Assembly: GCF_016859285.1 (NCBI RefSeq)
Contig: NC_053409.1
Span: forward strand, 24,151,476-24,215,475
Source of the DNA: Xiphias gladius
Taxonomy: Eukaryota > Chordata > Actinopteri > Istiophoriformes > Xiphiidae
Direction of reading: 5' to 3'
Length of the DNA: 64,000 nucleotides
Part shown: one piece after another, positions 40,101 to 49,352 of the stretch
Position numbering within the stretch: the first letter of the stretch is position 1
Layout of the letters: every line of letters starts with the position of its first letter
The notes under the pieces: model-generated
The model's input: only the letters and a program-made list of their open reading frames with translations
Database searches by the model: none
What the model was told of the DNA's origin: nothing
Translations under genes and position numbers: made by a program

Positions 40101-43100
40101 CATCAGCTTTTACAAAATAACCATCCAGGAAATACTGGATAAGCGGTGAAGACAAACCTTCGGGAGGTTCTGATCCAGCAGTTTATGTCAAGGAAGCTCA
40201 GTAAAGGCCAAGGTCATATGGATTGAAGAGGGGTGGGTTGTGTGTTTCCCCAAGCACCAGCAGTCAGTTTCTAATAAACCAAGCGGGTTTGTTAAAGTGG
40301 AATTTAGATGGAGGTTACCAGAGTAATGTAACATGTCTGTGTTGAAAGGCAGTGGTTTAGTTGTGTCAGACAACTCAAAACAGTATTTTTGACACAACAA
40401 AAACAACAAAAAAAAATCCAAAATGAAGAAATTTAACCAACATCCTGATTTTCATTTCTTTTTGAAAGACTTAAAAATTGTCAATGCTTCCCCTTTGTGA
40501 TTTTAAAGGTTTTAGACAAAGTTGCTTCTGTTTAGATGGTTGAGAGACAGGTCACCAGATCAAACTTGGACAGGAATCCCCCCTTTTCGGATTCAAATAA
40601 GCCCAAGCGGATGTAAAATGCTAGAAGTAAAATAATATAACCAGGAGAATGAGGAAGAGAAGTATGTTTCAGTAATCGATTTACCAAGAACAGAAAGCAG
40701 AGGTCATTCAGCGTTAACATAAATCCCCTGACATTTGTCAGGAGGAAGATCTAGTCCAAGCACAGGCAACATCTACAAGATGATTCTCAAAGGAAATATC
40801 ATGTTTTTGGATTAAAGATTAAAAAGGGAGCAGAACATGTGGGTTGAGTGCTAAAACTTTTTTGCAAAATAACTTATTATAACCTAACCTTAACTCCAAT
40901 AAACTGAACCATTTACATGGAAAATGTACTGTATTACCTGGAGTTAATGGCCGTGAGATGGTGTCGACCTCTGCTCTGTTAACCGGGATGTTAACAGTTG
41001 AGTTGCAGTTGATCAAACTGCAGACATGTGAGGGGACATGTGAGTCAAACAGGCGAAATAAACCGAGCGATGCAATGGCGTCATTGAGCCGAGACCTCTG
41101 AAATCCGTTCAGGTCATTTTACTGTGGTGATAGATCACACTAGGGCCTTCGCTGTTTGTAATGTTTCTTTCTCAGCACTAAAACTAAGAACCAATAGGCT
41201 CCTTGACCTGCCCAGAAGAAAAACAAAAAACAAAACTTGATTTTGTTATTTTAAGATAATGCAAACTCCACTCAGAACATGTTCTCTCCATCAGTGATTC
41301 AACCGTTTCCTGCGCTAAATGAAACATCCTGGTGGATTCCCGTGAGCCAGGAGGACACACCTCCCACAATCTCAGCTTCATCAATTACTTTTGCTCTGGA
41401 GACAAGCTGATGTAGCTGTAAGACTCTTTAAAAATGACCGGAGGGTTGAACCATTGTTTTAGGATTGGAAAGAGAGAAATGCTGAACCTGTGGATAGGGC
41501 TACCATGGCTACTGTGCACTGCACGCAGGATTTTTGCCTCATCCCTGCTCTGAAACTTTAAATTTCAACTTTAGCTTTGATCGTCGTGACCATTCTGCGT
41601 GCGAGATGTCAGTTGCAAGCGACATTACCACTAAGGAACCTGTGACTGACGAAAAGGGCAAAAAAAGTTTAATGTACCCAATGCTTCTTAATTTTTTTTT
41701 TTTTTTCCCCAAACACAATAACTGCCAGTTCCATCCTTTATGTGAAATACACCGTCCCACCCATCGGACACTTTGGCCTTGGTGGCTCTACTGCAGGTGT
41801 TCTGGTTTGTACCAGACTCAGTCTTCACAAGATTCTAAGGTTCCGGATTCTATCTGTGCAAACCATTTTAGGATCCTCATATCGCTGCAGCTAAAATCTA
41901 CAGTGTCTGCAGGACCTGTCGCTGCCATTCGCTGGTTAGAGGAGGCATGTCTCTCTGAACCATGTGAGTCCACCAGGAGTACGAGTGCCCGTCTCCAGAC
42001 GTGAGACCCTGTGAAACATCCAAAACAAACCAAGACTATACTTTCATTTCTTTAGTTGTGGAGTTGAGAAATGTGTTTCTAAAGAGTCCAGTCTCGCTGC
42101 GAGGCAGTGAAAAGTTGAGCTGTTTCCTTCAGAGCAGGACTTTTTCTTCCTCATTGTTGAAGATTGTTCAATGTTTTGAAAGAAGACAGTGATTAAGGAA
42201 ACATGATCTGAGTGGACTATTATGTTGCTATAAGAAAACTGAAAGTTATGGATGTCCTGAAACTTTTTTTTTTTTTTTCAGCAATCCAGTTTACCTCCAT
42301 ATATGCTGCAACAGCATTTGGCTTGCTTCTTTATATTTGGCTTGCTTCTATATATAATTTTTTTTTTTTTTTTTTTTAAAAACACCTGACTTCCTCATTT
42401 TTCCGTGCTGATGAAAACAACTTTACTCTCTGTAGCGGGCGGATGTCTGAATGTGTGCGCCCCACTTGCAGTCTCTAATTTGAGGAATGTGCAATAATTG
42501 TCAAAGTCAAAGGAAAAAGCCATTTTCCAAGTTCTAATACTTTTGTCCATGTGTAAATTGTTCAGTCATCTCTTGTTATAGAACAAGTATATGTCCAAGA
42601 AAATCAAATTTTTCTCTAAAACAGGACAACATTTTTGATGACTCATCTTGAACTCAAGGGCTTTCACATGAATTTGTCCAATCAAATGTGACTGTGGCCA
42701 CTAGCTAACCTGGGACATCACATAAAACCAACTTAAATGTTAGCTCATGGGTTGTATGTGGCAAGCAGAGCAAAACTATCACGGTAAGAGGTATGTATCT
42801 GGATGTCAAGGGATTTAAAATCAAATGTGAAAGATTTGATTTCAGTCCCGCAAAACATTCTGTTTCACTCAGAAATATGTCACTTAATAGAAGAAAAAGA
42901 CAACCTCCAATCCACTGTGACTTTAGACAGTGTGTATTTTAATTAATCAGGGAAGGTTGCCACCATGGCACCAAACTCTAACAAAATAGACCTTCTGACC
43001 TTCTGTGCTCCTCTTCACCCCAGACACGCTCATGTGAGTTATTTCACATGAGTTTTAAAGTTAAATTATTTGGACTATACGAGATTTCCTAAAGGACTGC

Positions 43101-46100
43101 AACATGCCTGGGACCAGCTTTAACCAAACCTCCAAACACCTGTTTCAAGATTTTACTTTAAATGAAGACCTGTTTGCGCTTAACCCCACGACCCTACATG
43201 ACAAAGGATTGCATACCAACACCCAACGTTCACCAACGCAGATGTGTCCACTTATGGTGCCTGATTAGACCCCCTCTCAGGGTAGAAACGCAGAGAAGGC
43301 AGCCGGCTGGCCTCCAGCGGCCGACTGCGGGAGCTTTCTGCATGTTTCTACCCTGTGGACTGTGTGGGCTTGTAAAAATTACTATCTACGAGTGTATTTA
43401 CATCTCATTATACCACCTTTATGTCACGTCATTTCAACCCTAATTACAAGCTGAGTGGGAGAAACCGTTCACATCATCCTCCGACTTGTAATTTCAAGTC
43501 AGAGATATCGGGACTTTTCTGACACCTATGGTATTTCCCACCTGGTGAGAAGAACTGCAGACACGTCAACAAACATTTGCAGAATGGCTCCAAAAGCACC
43601 ACCGCTGGCAGTTACATCAACATAAAATCCAATCTTAAAGCTAACGCAATCTGTTAGTTTTCGTATCTGTATTCACTTGGTAACAAACTGCTACAAATAC
43701 ATAACAAAAAAAAAACAAAAACAAACTCACCCTAGAATAACGTGTGGACACTCACAAGTCAGAATAAGAGGCACTTTTTCCTCTTCTTCCCATTCTGCAT
43801 TGTGTGGATTAGTAAAAATTCAAGCAGTTCCCGGTATGGCTCCATCCAACTTGAACCTGAATACACCTGTGTGGGTGTGCACAGGTGTTTCAGTGTCACA
43901 TGATTAGACCTATTCTCAGGGCTCATGTGCAGGCTGTGATTGATTGATTGATATCTCCTTCACTCTCCCCTCAGTATTGTTGGATTTGTTAGAGCTGGAC
44001 AACTTAAACCTTTAACCTTTTTATCAGCACGTGGCAGTAAGAGAACGCAGGTTAATTTCTAATTTTCTGAATTGCGCACAAATTCAGTCTCAGAGGTGTA
44101 ATTGTTATTGAAAAACACTTAGAAGGTCTAAAGTCAAGTTTTGTTTTTCCCTTTAATCAAATCAGAATAACCCCACTCAGAACATGTTTTCTCCATCAGT
44201 GTCTCAAACACAAACACTGAACAGTCATCAACAGTGGAGAAGAAACAAAGTCTTCCCACCAGTTTCCTGCTCTGAAGGAAACATCTGAGCTCTTCATCGT
44301 GGGCAGCGAGACCAGACTCTTTAGAAACACATTTCTCAAATCAACAACTAAAGAAATGATCCCTGAAAGTATAGTCTTGGTTTGTTTTGGATGTTTCTCA
44401 GGGTCTTATATCTACAGACGAGCACTTTCACTCCTGGTGAGCTCCTGTGAGTCACAAGGACAAACCTCCCACAATCACAGTAACAAACAACTTTTCCTTC
44501 AGGTACTGTGTTAGAAAAATGCAAGAAATTGCAAAGTCCAGTGTGAGTAAAACATCCATGAGTTTAAAGGCGAATGTTTGGCATCTTTGCTTTAAAAATG
44601 ACAGAACAATTATCAAAACTGTTTTCTGTTGATTCATTGATTAATCGCCTAATGTTGATGCTGCTGTGGCACCACAGTGGTCTCAGTGAAAAAAAGGAGG
44701 AGGTTGCATTTCAAAACTTTCGACATTTCAGAAATGTCACTAAAAGAGGAAAACAAGCCAAACAAGAAATAAAAAAATGCCATTGCATAAGTAGGTGAAC
44801 ATCTTCATTTTATTTGCATATGGGGCACTTTTGTCTTTTAAGAAAGCATTGAGAAATAAATATGATTTAACATAAGTTCAGAACATTCTTTAAGTTGCAT
44901 TTTATTAAAGCAAGTAGCTGTCCACTCAGAACATGTTTCCCCAACCAGTATCTCATTGAGAAACACTGAACAGTCCTCAACAGTGGAGAAGAAACAAAGT
45001 CTTCCCACCAGCTTCCTGCTCTGAAGGAAACATCTGAGCTCTTCATCGTGGGCAGCGAGACCAGACTCTTTAGAAACACATTTCTCAACACAAGAACTAC
45101 AGAAATGATCCCTGAAAGTATAGTCTTGGCTTGTTTTGGATGTTTCTCAGGGTCTTATATCTACAGACGAGCACTTTCACTCCTGGTGAGCTCCAGTGAG
45201 TCACAAGGACAAACCTCCCACAATCACAGTAACAAACAACTTTTCCTTCAGGTACTGTGTTAGAAAAATGCAAGAAATCGCAAAGTCCAGTGTGAGTAAA
45301 ACATCCATGAGTTTAAAGGCGAATGTTTGGCATCTTTGCTTTAAAAATGACAGAACAATTATCAAAACTGTTTTCTGTTGATTCATTGATTAATCGACTA
45401 ATGCTGATGCTGCTGTGGCACCACAGTGGTCTCAGTGAAATAAACAAGGTGGTTGCATTTCAAGACTTTCGACATTTCAAAAATGTCACTAAAAGAGGAA
45501 AATAAGCTAAACAAGAAACAAAAAAATGCCATTGCATAAGTAGGTGAACATCTTCATTTTATTTGCATATGGGGCACTTATCTTTTAAGAGAGCATTGAG
45601 CTCCCCAAAAAAAAATATGATTTAACATAAGCTCAGAACCTTCTTTAAGTTGCACTTTGTTAAAGCAAGTAGCTGTCCACTCAGAACATGTTTCCCCAAC
45701 CAGTATCTCATTGAGAAACACTGAACAGTCCTCAACAGTGGAGAAGAAACAAAGTCTTCCCACCAGCTTCCTGCTCTGAAGGAAACATCTGAACTCTTCA
45801 TCGTGGGCAGCGAGACCAGACTCTTTAGAAACACATTTCTCAAATCAACAACTAAAGAAATGATCCCTGAAAGTATAGTCTTGGCTTGTTTTGGATGTTT
45901 CTCAGGGTCTTATATCTACAGACGAGCACTTTCACTCCTGGTGAGCTCCAGTGAATCACAAGGACAAACCTCCCACAATCACAGTAACAAACAACTTTTC
46001 CTTCAGGTACTGTGTTAGAAAAATGCAAGAAATTGCAAAGTCCAGTGTGAGTAAAACATCCATGAGTTTAAAGGCTAATCAGATGATTCATTATCAATTA

Positions 46101-46832
46101 ATCTGCTATTTATTTTTTTCGATTAATCAAATAATGGTTCAGTCTATGAAATGTCACCAAATAGTGAAAATAAGTGCCATCACAACTTCCCAGGGCTCAA
46201 AGTTACGCATTCAAATGTCCAAAAACCCAGATGTGGTCTCACTGAAATAAAAGATGAACCAGACCAGACTCTTTAGAAACACATTTCAAGTCAACACATC
46301 TCAAGTCAACAACTAAAGAAATGACCCCTGAAAAGATTTGCTTTAGCTGTTTCTCAGCGTCTTTTGCCTGGAGACGGGTACTTTAACTGTTGGTGGACTT
46401 CTTTTCTTCAGAAAGATATGCCTCCTTTAACCAGTGACAAATTTAACTTTTACTTTTGTGGGTCATTGCTGCCATGACTCTGTTGTATTTCAGAAAATGT
46501 TCCTTATAGGCCTCAGTGACCTGCAAAAAAATCTGTCGTGGTGCATTTCCAAGTAAACTAGACAAATTTGCAGTGATGAAGAAGCATGAAATTGATCAGT
46601 GTTATGTCTTTTGTTCTTCACCACCTGCAGCAGGAGGCACCTGGTGGCCGTTCTTAACTTCAGAGGCCTGCTGAGAGGCAGCGAACACCAACTGATCCTC
46701 CAGCGATTCACGGAGCTGAAGAAGAAACTGGCCAGCGCCGGCAGCAACAAAAGCCAAGTTTTATTTGGCGACATGCAGGTCACCATCAACACAGACTTCC
46801 TGTCCAGTCTGCCTTTCCCCTGCCTCAGATAA
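19125..46832 (+). CDS. exoc3l4: Sec6/EXOC3-like family protein, EXOC3L4-type, 13 coding exons
   Basis: Thirteen exons join in one frame through twelve GT-AG introns: ATG at 19149, stop TAA ending 46832, 2367 coding bases, 788 residues. Residues 1-193 are low-complexity: basic SFRRSVRR (37-44) and SFRRTLK (130-136), Ser/Pro-rich linkers and an acidic run (about 163-183). Residues 194-788 are helical and match the Sec6-like fold of EXOC3, EXOC3L4 and TNFAIP2. The C-terminal GSTHKWLYPV...YPDF...HLVAVL region aligns with human TNFAIP2 as I remember it, and the QVLFGDMQV ending resembles EXOC3L-type proteins. The family's role is membrane tethering in exocytosis; TNFAIP2 (M-Sec) also promotes tunnelling nanotubes. 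Length is near human EXOC3L4 (about 720). The choice of exoc3l4 over tnfaip2 is a judgement; a tree would decide. The last intron is 7.8 kb and holds a satellite block. Confidence 0.85.
19149..19371 (+). CDS. exoc3l4: exoc3l4 coding exon 1 (start codon)
   Basis: The exon begins at 19125 after TTTTTTCCTCACAG. ATG lies in GGAGGAGATGT. It encodes residues 1-74 plus one base (phase 1), with the basic SFRRSVRRPL motif at 37-46 and a Pro-rich end. The donor is GTGAGT at 19372. Confidence 0.85.
19372..21435 (+). other. exoc3l4: Intron 1 of exoc3l4
   Basis: Phase-1 intron. It holds a Tc1 relic (19555-20330) and otherwise unremarkable sequence. The acceptor is CTCCTCTGACAG. Confidence 0.8.
19555..20330 (+). 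mobile_element. Tc1-like transposon relic in intron 1
   Basis: The left side reads CGGAAAGTATTCAGGCCCCT, then CACTCAATAACCCATAATGG, the terminal phrases of a salmonid/teleost Tc1 family. Near the right side, at 20080-20180, the translation gives SQSPDVKPPEHLWRDLKVAV then RRPSNLTEL, the Tc1 transposase C-terminus. At 19995-20025 the GGTGGCAGCAGCATCAT phrase of the catalytic region is seen. Internal deletions and frameshifts leave no usable gene. Confidence 0.8.
21436..21561 (+). CDS. exoc3l4: exoc3l4 coding exon 2
   Basis: 126 nt, phase 1 to phase 1, so skipping keeps the frame. It encodes residues 75-116: Ser-rich, then NIGSFFQKKEEDE and a Lys-rich KSKSLKRSK end. The donor is GTAAAG. Confidence 0.8.
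21706..22160. mobile_element. Non-autonomous Tc1-like element (about 455 bp) in intron 2
   Basis: The left end TACACTACGTTGCCAAAGGT and the right end (reverse-complement TACACTATGTGGCCGAAAGT) form a 24-bp inverted repeat with four mismatches. The interior keeps phrases of the transposase end read backwards (CCAGATAAGTTCCTCCACAC, CATTGTCATGCTGAAATAGG). It is an internally deleted relative of the element at 9.2-9.5 kb. Confidence 0.8.
22995..23125 (+). repeat. GATTAATCGATTA-type MITE fragment in intron 2
   Basis: AAAGATATTCAGTTGACAAT, then GAAGCAGGAAATCCTCATAT, AGAAGCTAAAACCAATGAAT. These are the internal phrases of the same MITE found complete in the long satellite units. Neither end is preserved. 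Confidence 0.65.
23679..23909 (+). CDS. exoc3l4: exoc3l4 coding exon 3
   Basis: 231 nt, phase 1 to phase 1, residues 117-193. It encodes the second basic motif RKSFRRTLKLGTKRDK (128-143), then a Glu-rich run and LAEIEEMYTLPEIPHTPLS. The acceptor is CATCCTCAG; the donor is GTATAG. Confidence 0.85.
25661..26279 (+). CDS. exoc3l4: exoc3l4 coding exon 4 (large, start of Sec6-like body)
   Basis: 619 nt, much longer than the other exons (99-231 nt), encoding residues 194-399. It holds the heptad-rich LIEMEVLEEAHLHLLALRRE start, KKEKDLNLLYGDLRNKV, GLPGSWMEAWREAV, and SYHRDVGQHLKKLEQQVTEL, all typical of EXOC3L4/TNFAIP2 proteins. The acceptor is TTATTTCCAG and the donor GTCAGT. The minus-strand open frame 25771-26244 is a shadow of this exon. 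Confidence 0.95.
26280..28648 (+). other. exoc3l4: Intron 4 of exoc3l4
   Basis: Phase-2 intron of 2.4 kb. It contains a T20-type run (26,675-26,695), a CTAATTAG-rich palindromic patch (27,046-27,082) and the perfect hairpin at 28267-28305. No other exon was found. Confidence 0.7.
28267..28305. repeat. Perfect 17-bp inverted repeat with 5-nt loop
   Basis: The arms CAAAGTTCATGAAAGGC (28267-28283) and GCCTTTCATGAACTTTG (28289-28305) are exact complements around GATTG. A third partial copy, GAGTTTCATGAACC, follows directly at 28305-28318. It lies 340 bp before exon 5. Confidence 0.95.
28649..28766 (+). CDS. exoc3l4: exoc3l4 coding exon 5
   Basis: 118 nt, phase 2 to phase 0, residues 400-439. 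It encodes SERIMGSLSLQPDM then LEENFLEQLKEKYCCRLK. The acceptor is CACCCCCGGCAG; the donor is GTGAGG. Confidence 0.9.
29495..29620 (+). CDS. exoc3l4: exoc3l4 coding exon 6
   Basis: 126 nt, phase 0, residues 440-481, LDMRSSLDSLIELEKEEVWR then DFLNSPLHMDIWT. The acceptor is GTCACTGCAG; the donor is GTACGC. Confidence 0.9.
30421..30521 (+). CDS. exoc3l4: exoc3l4 coding exon 7
   Basis: 101 nt, phase 0 to phase 2, residues 482-515. It encodes KVEGIVVNSKQIDAQLEQRV then SCLEELKQFPK. The acceptor is TTTCTCTCTCTAG; the donor is GTACGT. Confidence 0.9.
30522..32916 (+). other. exoc3l4: Intron 7 of exoc3l4
   Basis: Contains a C-run near 30,763-30,778, a T-run near 31,030, an A-run with GA repeats near 31,748-31,780, and AT-rich sequence. 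No exon or named repeat is resolved. Confidence 0.6.
32917..33015 (+). CDS. exoc3l4: exoc3l4 coding exon 8
   Basis: 99 nt, phase 2 to phase 2, so skipping keeps the frame. Residues 515-548, RFELEFKRHCSAL then QPLWAKYQITYINSFTAL. The acceptor is GTCCTCTGCAG. The donor GTAAGT is followed by a near repeat (CTACAGTAAG) 11 bases on. Confidence 0.9.
33016..35859 (+). other. exoc3l4: Intron 8 of exoc3l4
   Basis: A 2.8 kb intron with two recognisable repeats: about 33,318-33,560 (ACAGAATTTCACTTTATTGT, a common fish repeat start) and 35,300-35,500 (the ATGAAATTTGGTACAGACAT family, decayed). The rest shows no exon. Confidence 0.6.
35300..35500 (+). repeat. Decayed copy of the ATGAAATTTGGTACAGACAT family
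   Basis: GAACTGAAATATCTCAACAA, CTGACTTTTCCTGTAGCGCC and GGGTTGACATTTATGAC are shared phrases with the 5.6 kb copy. Only about one third of the element remains. Confidence 0.6.
35860..35983 (+). CDS. exoc3l4: exoc3l4 coding exon 9
   Basis: 124 nt, phase 2 to phase 0, residues 548-589: QHMEGYGGACPDEVEGFRKE then LIVRLTQGLEDQFKDDVK. The acceptor is CAACTCCTGCAG; the donor is GTACGA. Confidence 0.9.
36374..36439. ncRNA. Small-RNA-precursor-like hairpin in intron 9
   Basis: The arms ACGGCAGGAAGACTTACGCAG (36374-36394, 21 nt) and CTGCGTGAGTCTTCCTGCCG plus T (36419-36439) pair over 21 positions, with one G-U pair on the plus strand. The 24-nt loop has further inner pairing (GTTTG/CAAAC and CCC/GGG). 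Four outer pairs (CTGA/TCAG) follow after a bulge. Size and shape suit a microRNA precursor, but a small foldback transposon is an equal alternative. No homology to a named microRNA is claimed. Confidence 0.4.
36860..36982 (+). CDS. exoc3l4: exoc3l4 coding exon 10
   Basis: 123 nt, phase 0, residues 590-630: PYLRRMMTRKWLTDDEDFDQ then LYRRTKLLSENCALMRPPHV. The acceptor is CTGTTGTCCAG; the donor is GTGAGG. Confidence 0.9.
37686..37838 (+). CDS. exoc3l4: exoc3l4 coding exon 11
   Basis: 153 nt, phase 0, residues 631-681: PFASRLHYHVVRDYIGQLMK, then a basic NRKHEKAAAKIRRQ stretch and WDKLVDVFEDM. The acceptor is TCTCGACGACAG; the donor is GTAATA, weaker than the others. Confidence 0.9.
38358..38378. 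repeat. (GATA)n microsatellite
   Basis: About five GATA units in intron 11. Confidence 0.85.
38689..38810 (+). CDS. exoc3l4: exoc3l4 coding exon 12
   Basis: 122 nt, phase 0 to phase 2, residues 682-722: GSTHKWLYPVGDDLSNIIGQ then KPLVEHYPDF. It aligns with the GSPATWLQP...YPDF stretch of TNFAIP2-type proteins. The acceptor is TTCTGTTGTAG after a long T-rich tract; the donor is GTAAGC. Confidence 0.9.
38895..39440 (+). repeat. Teleost retroposon-like repeat, split by an insertion
   Basis: The left half (38,895-39,010) has CCATCTGTTTTCCATTCTC, GACTGCAGGAAGATGGGTG, GGTAGGTCACCAGTCTATAA. The right half (39,365-39,432) has CACATTCACACTCAAACTCA and GTGTGGGAGGAAACTGAGGC. These are the two halves of one common fish repeat, with about 350 bp of unrelated sequence between. 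Confidence 0.5.
39465..40075 (-). repeat. Reversed copy of the ATGAAATTTGGTACAGACAT family
   Basis: It reads CTGCTAACATCAGCATGATA, then TAGCAAGCTAACATTCGC, AAGTACAGCTGAGGCTGATG, AGTCAGGGGATCACCAAAGC, TGAATGTCTGTATCAA. It is the reverse of the 5.6 kb copy and the longest remaining copy of the family here. Confidence 0.7.
41272..41385 (+). repeat. Decayed satellite unit fragment
   Basis: CCACTCAGAACATGTTCTCT matches the unit start; CTAAATGAAACATCCT, GTGAGCCAGGAGGACACACC and TCCCACAATC follow with the middle missing. It is more diverged than the array units, so older. Confidence 0.7.
41930..42240 (-). repeat. Inverted decayed satellite unit fragment
   Basis: Read on the minus strand it matches the first half of the satellite unit: CTGAAGGAAACAGCTC, TTTAGAAACACATTTCTCAA, CTAAAGAAATGAAAGTATAG, then GTCTGGAGACGGGCACTCGT and CTCCTGGTGGACTCACATGG. 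It is about 2 kb before block 1 and in opposite orientation. Confidence 0.8.
42245..44172. other. exoc3l4: Intronic sequence with nothing recognised
   Basis: It has long T-runs at 42,267-42,280 and 42,358-42,377. Otherwise I see no exon, repeat end or RNA gene. Confidence 0.5.
44173..46440 (+). repeat. Satellite block 1, about 750-bp units, inside the last intron
   Basis: Units start (CCACTCAGAACATGTTT) at 44173, 44932 and 45677, spacing 759 and 745 bp. The third unit enters the long form (MITE left part at 46,076-46,230), then breaks off and joins a diverged half unit (46,252-46,440). Block 1 units are near-identical to block 2 units over most of their length. The conserved 71-codon frame starting MGSETRLFRNTFL in every unit is accompanied by open frames on both strands and is not credible as a gene. 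The block ends about 190 bp before the terminal exon. Confidence 0.95.
46631..46832 (+). CDS. exoc3l4: exoc3l4 coding exon 13 (terminal)
   Basis: Encodes the last 66 residues: RRHLVAVLNFRGLLRGSEHQ, LILQRFTELKKKLASAG, QVLFGDMQVTINTDFLSSLP, then TAA. The acceptor CTGCAGCAG allows starts at 46631 or 46634, giving YPDFSRRHL or YPDFRRHL. The first fits the spacing of related proteins. Confidence 0.93.
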
Positions 46833-47500
46833 CTGCTGCCAGACAAGTAACTAAACACGGAAGATAAAATGAATGGAATAGCTAAAGAAGTGGATTTGTT
46901 ACAGAAAAGGTTCACAGTTGCAGTTCTTCTCAGGTGACTTAGTGCTTTTTGGCACAAAACAGCGTGCTCGCTCTCAAACACAGCCATCTAAACTCAAACC
47001 AACTGACCCTTTTGCACATAATCCGATTTTCCCTTTTTGTTTTTCCTTCACAAAAAAGAAATCTTCACATAAAACTTTTTAGTTTCAGAATATTATTTAC
47101 AGTTGATTTTTTCTTGTGTCAATGGGTCACAGATTTAAAAGGATATTTCTAGTGATACTCAAAATGTTTTGTTATTGTCAACAAATCCGATGAAAACGGC
47201 CAAACCAACAATGTTTTTTAACTGGTCTGTATGAGTGATTCAAGAGAATTAGCTGCATTCACTATTTTATTGCACTTAGATAAAACTTTTTTGCATGAGG
47301 CCCAGTGAATCTCTTAACACATCAGTGAGCCTCACTGTTGCACCATGAATACACACAATGCAGTTTATGCTGCCCCAAATACTCACTAGTACGCCAAATG
47401 AGGATTAATCCGCCACTGAAAAATGTCCCCAACACATGGCCCAGCTGTTTTAGGAATTGACGGTGTTTTATTAAAAAAATAAAACCATACATTTATGGGA
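46833..47500 (+). terminator. exoc3l4: Probable 3' UTR and poly(A) signal of exoc3l4
   Basis: The first AATAAA on the plus strand after the stop is at 47478-47483, giving a 3' UTR of about 660 nt. Cleavage site and usage cannot be seen from sequence; later signals are possible. Confidence 0.35.
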
Positions 47501-47504
47501 TGTT

Positions 47505-49350
47505 ACAGATGAACATCTTCAGTAGGGACCAGTGGGTTTAGAGGTGGGAACCACACTATTGAGAGACGGACAAAAACATTGTAGGTTTGGGTCTTCTCAT
47601 GAGATTTGTTGACAATTAGAAAAACAAGGAAATGTTCCTTAAAAAAGAGTTTAAATCAAGTTAAAAGTGAATCTAATATATGTCCACTGTTTTTACACAA
47701 ATTACAAACAAGGATGCATGACCTTACTTCTTCTAGAAGCAAAAAATTAATTCAACGAGCTCAATAATGTCTCCTCTAACTCACAGGCACATGTAGAAAT
47801 TCCATGTGTTATCACTTACAAACCTGACAAAATTCATTTGATTCGATATCTGTAGGTTGTTACATATTAACATTCCCAGCATTATGAGGAGTCGCGATGA
47901 CTGTTTTCTGGGAAAGATGACAGTCATTATTTAATCTGAATCAAATGCAATATTTTTTTTTGTGAGTGTGTGTGTGTGTGTGTTTGTGGGGGGGGGATTG
48001 TGAAACTTGGAAGAAAATGACGTGCTTTCCACAGATGTTACCGATAAAAGGACGGCTATAATGCCAATGACTGTTGTACAGCTGTACTGCTGTGAGGAGG
48101 AACAGCACTTCTTTTTTCTGTGAAGGAAAAAGTAGTGAAACCGATACGAAGTGAAACTGAAACCCTTTGCGTCCCTCAACCATTGACCTGTCATGTGCTC
48201 TTGAGCAAACAAATGAGTTCATGAATGGTACTCGACTGTGCATATAAGGGGAATTCCTGTCAGACGAAAATATGAAGGTTTTTTTTTGTGTAATATGTTC
48301 GCTTCTATTGTATTTCTGTCAAATCTCTTATTTCATATTTTCCTGTGTGATCATAGCTGCAGAAAACTGCAAAACCAGCTTGAAAGCCAGCTTTGCACAT
48401 TAATGCATTCATTTAAACATTCAGTTTTCCTGTTTTTGTACATTGTTCATAAACGTGAGCGTTGTTAACTGGGAGAGGTGAATAGTTTTGGTTTCAGGAT
48501 GGTTTAAATCGGGTTTTTCTGACCTGTGACACCTGTTTCAGGTACCAAAGAAAACGTTGCCTGGTCAGGTCAGATTTTAAAGAGCATTTTAAGGTACATC
48601 AGATATATTTTTTTTGCTTTTTAAGATTATTTCTTGACATTTTCTCCAGGCAGTGTTTGCGGCAGTGCAACTCGCAGAAACTTTGCAGTCACATAGTACG
48701 TGCTGTTTCCACTAGGCCTGCAGACTCCCATTCGATACATTTAAGGGCAACGGTGAGGGATGACTTTAACCTGCAGGGAGAGGATACTTCAACAGTAAGT
48801 TGCCAAGAAGAAGTGATAAAAAGTTGAAACAACAGTTGGTGGGGAAGGAATTAAAAACATGCTGTGGTAACGGTGGGTGTTTATCACATATTTATGTCTT
48901 TGATATTGTTGAGGATATCTCAGTCCAGAGGTTGTGTAACATTGTAAAGGAGCAGAGTGTGCATTACAGTAAAGAAGCAATAATCACAGGTTTGGATCAT
49001 TGGATAATTTCACATTTGGCATAGAAAAGGGATGAATGGACTCAATGAATAATGTCTCCAAGTCATCTTCTGGATCCCTCAGGGATTTTAACTCTGTCAA
49101 AAAGAAAATCTGGACCTGCCCAAATCACCGTAACTCACAAAAGATGTATAAGGAATAATTTTGCAGGGAAAAGAAATGGTTTCAAACACAAATCAAACAA
49201 TTAGGTGGGGGAATGTGGGTTCACATTGCAAAACTGTGTGAAATATCCACTAAGTGCTGGAAAAATTTAAATATGCCAACAGTCTTCAAGTTCAACTGCA
49301 AGTATAGTTTGGGCTCTTTCATTTTGGTTGAAGGTATTAAATACTACCAT
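47505..49350. other. No gene recognised downstream of exoc3l4
   Basis: AT-rich sequence with a (TG)n-G run at about 47,966-47,997. No exon or repeat could be named. Confidence 0.5.
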
Positions 49351-49352
49351 TC

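Larger units (their letters stand above)
38811..46630 (+). other. exoc3l4: Intron 12 (last intron) of exoc3l4
   Basis: At 7.8 kb it is the longest intron. It holds, in order, the split retroposon-like repeat, a reversed MITE-like copy, a decayed satellite fragment (41.27 kb), an inverted satellite fragment (41.93-42.24 kb), T-runs near 41.69, 42.27 and 42.36 kb, and satellite block 1. The acceptor CACCTGCAGCAG is a NAGNAG tandem. Confidence 0.75.
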
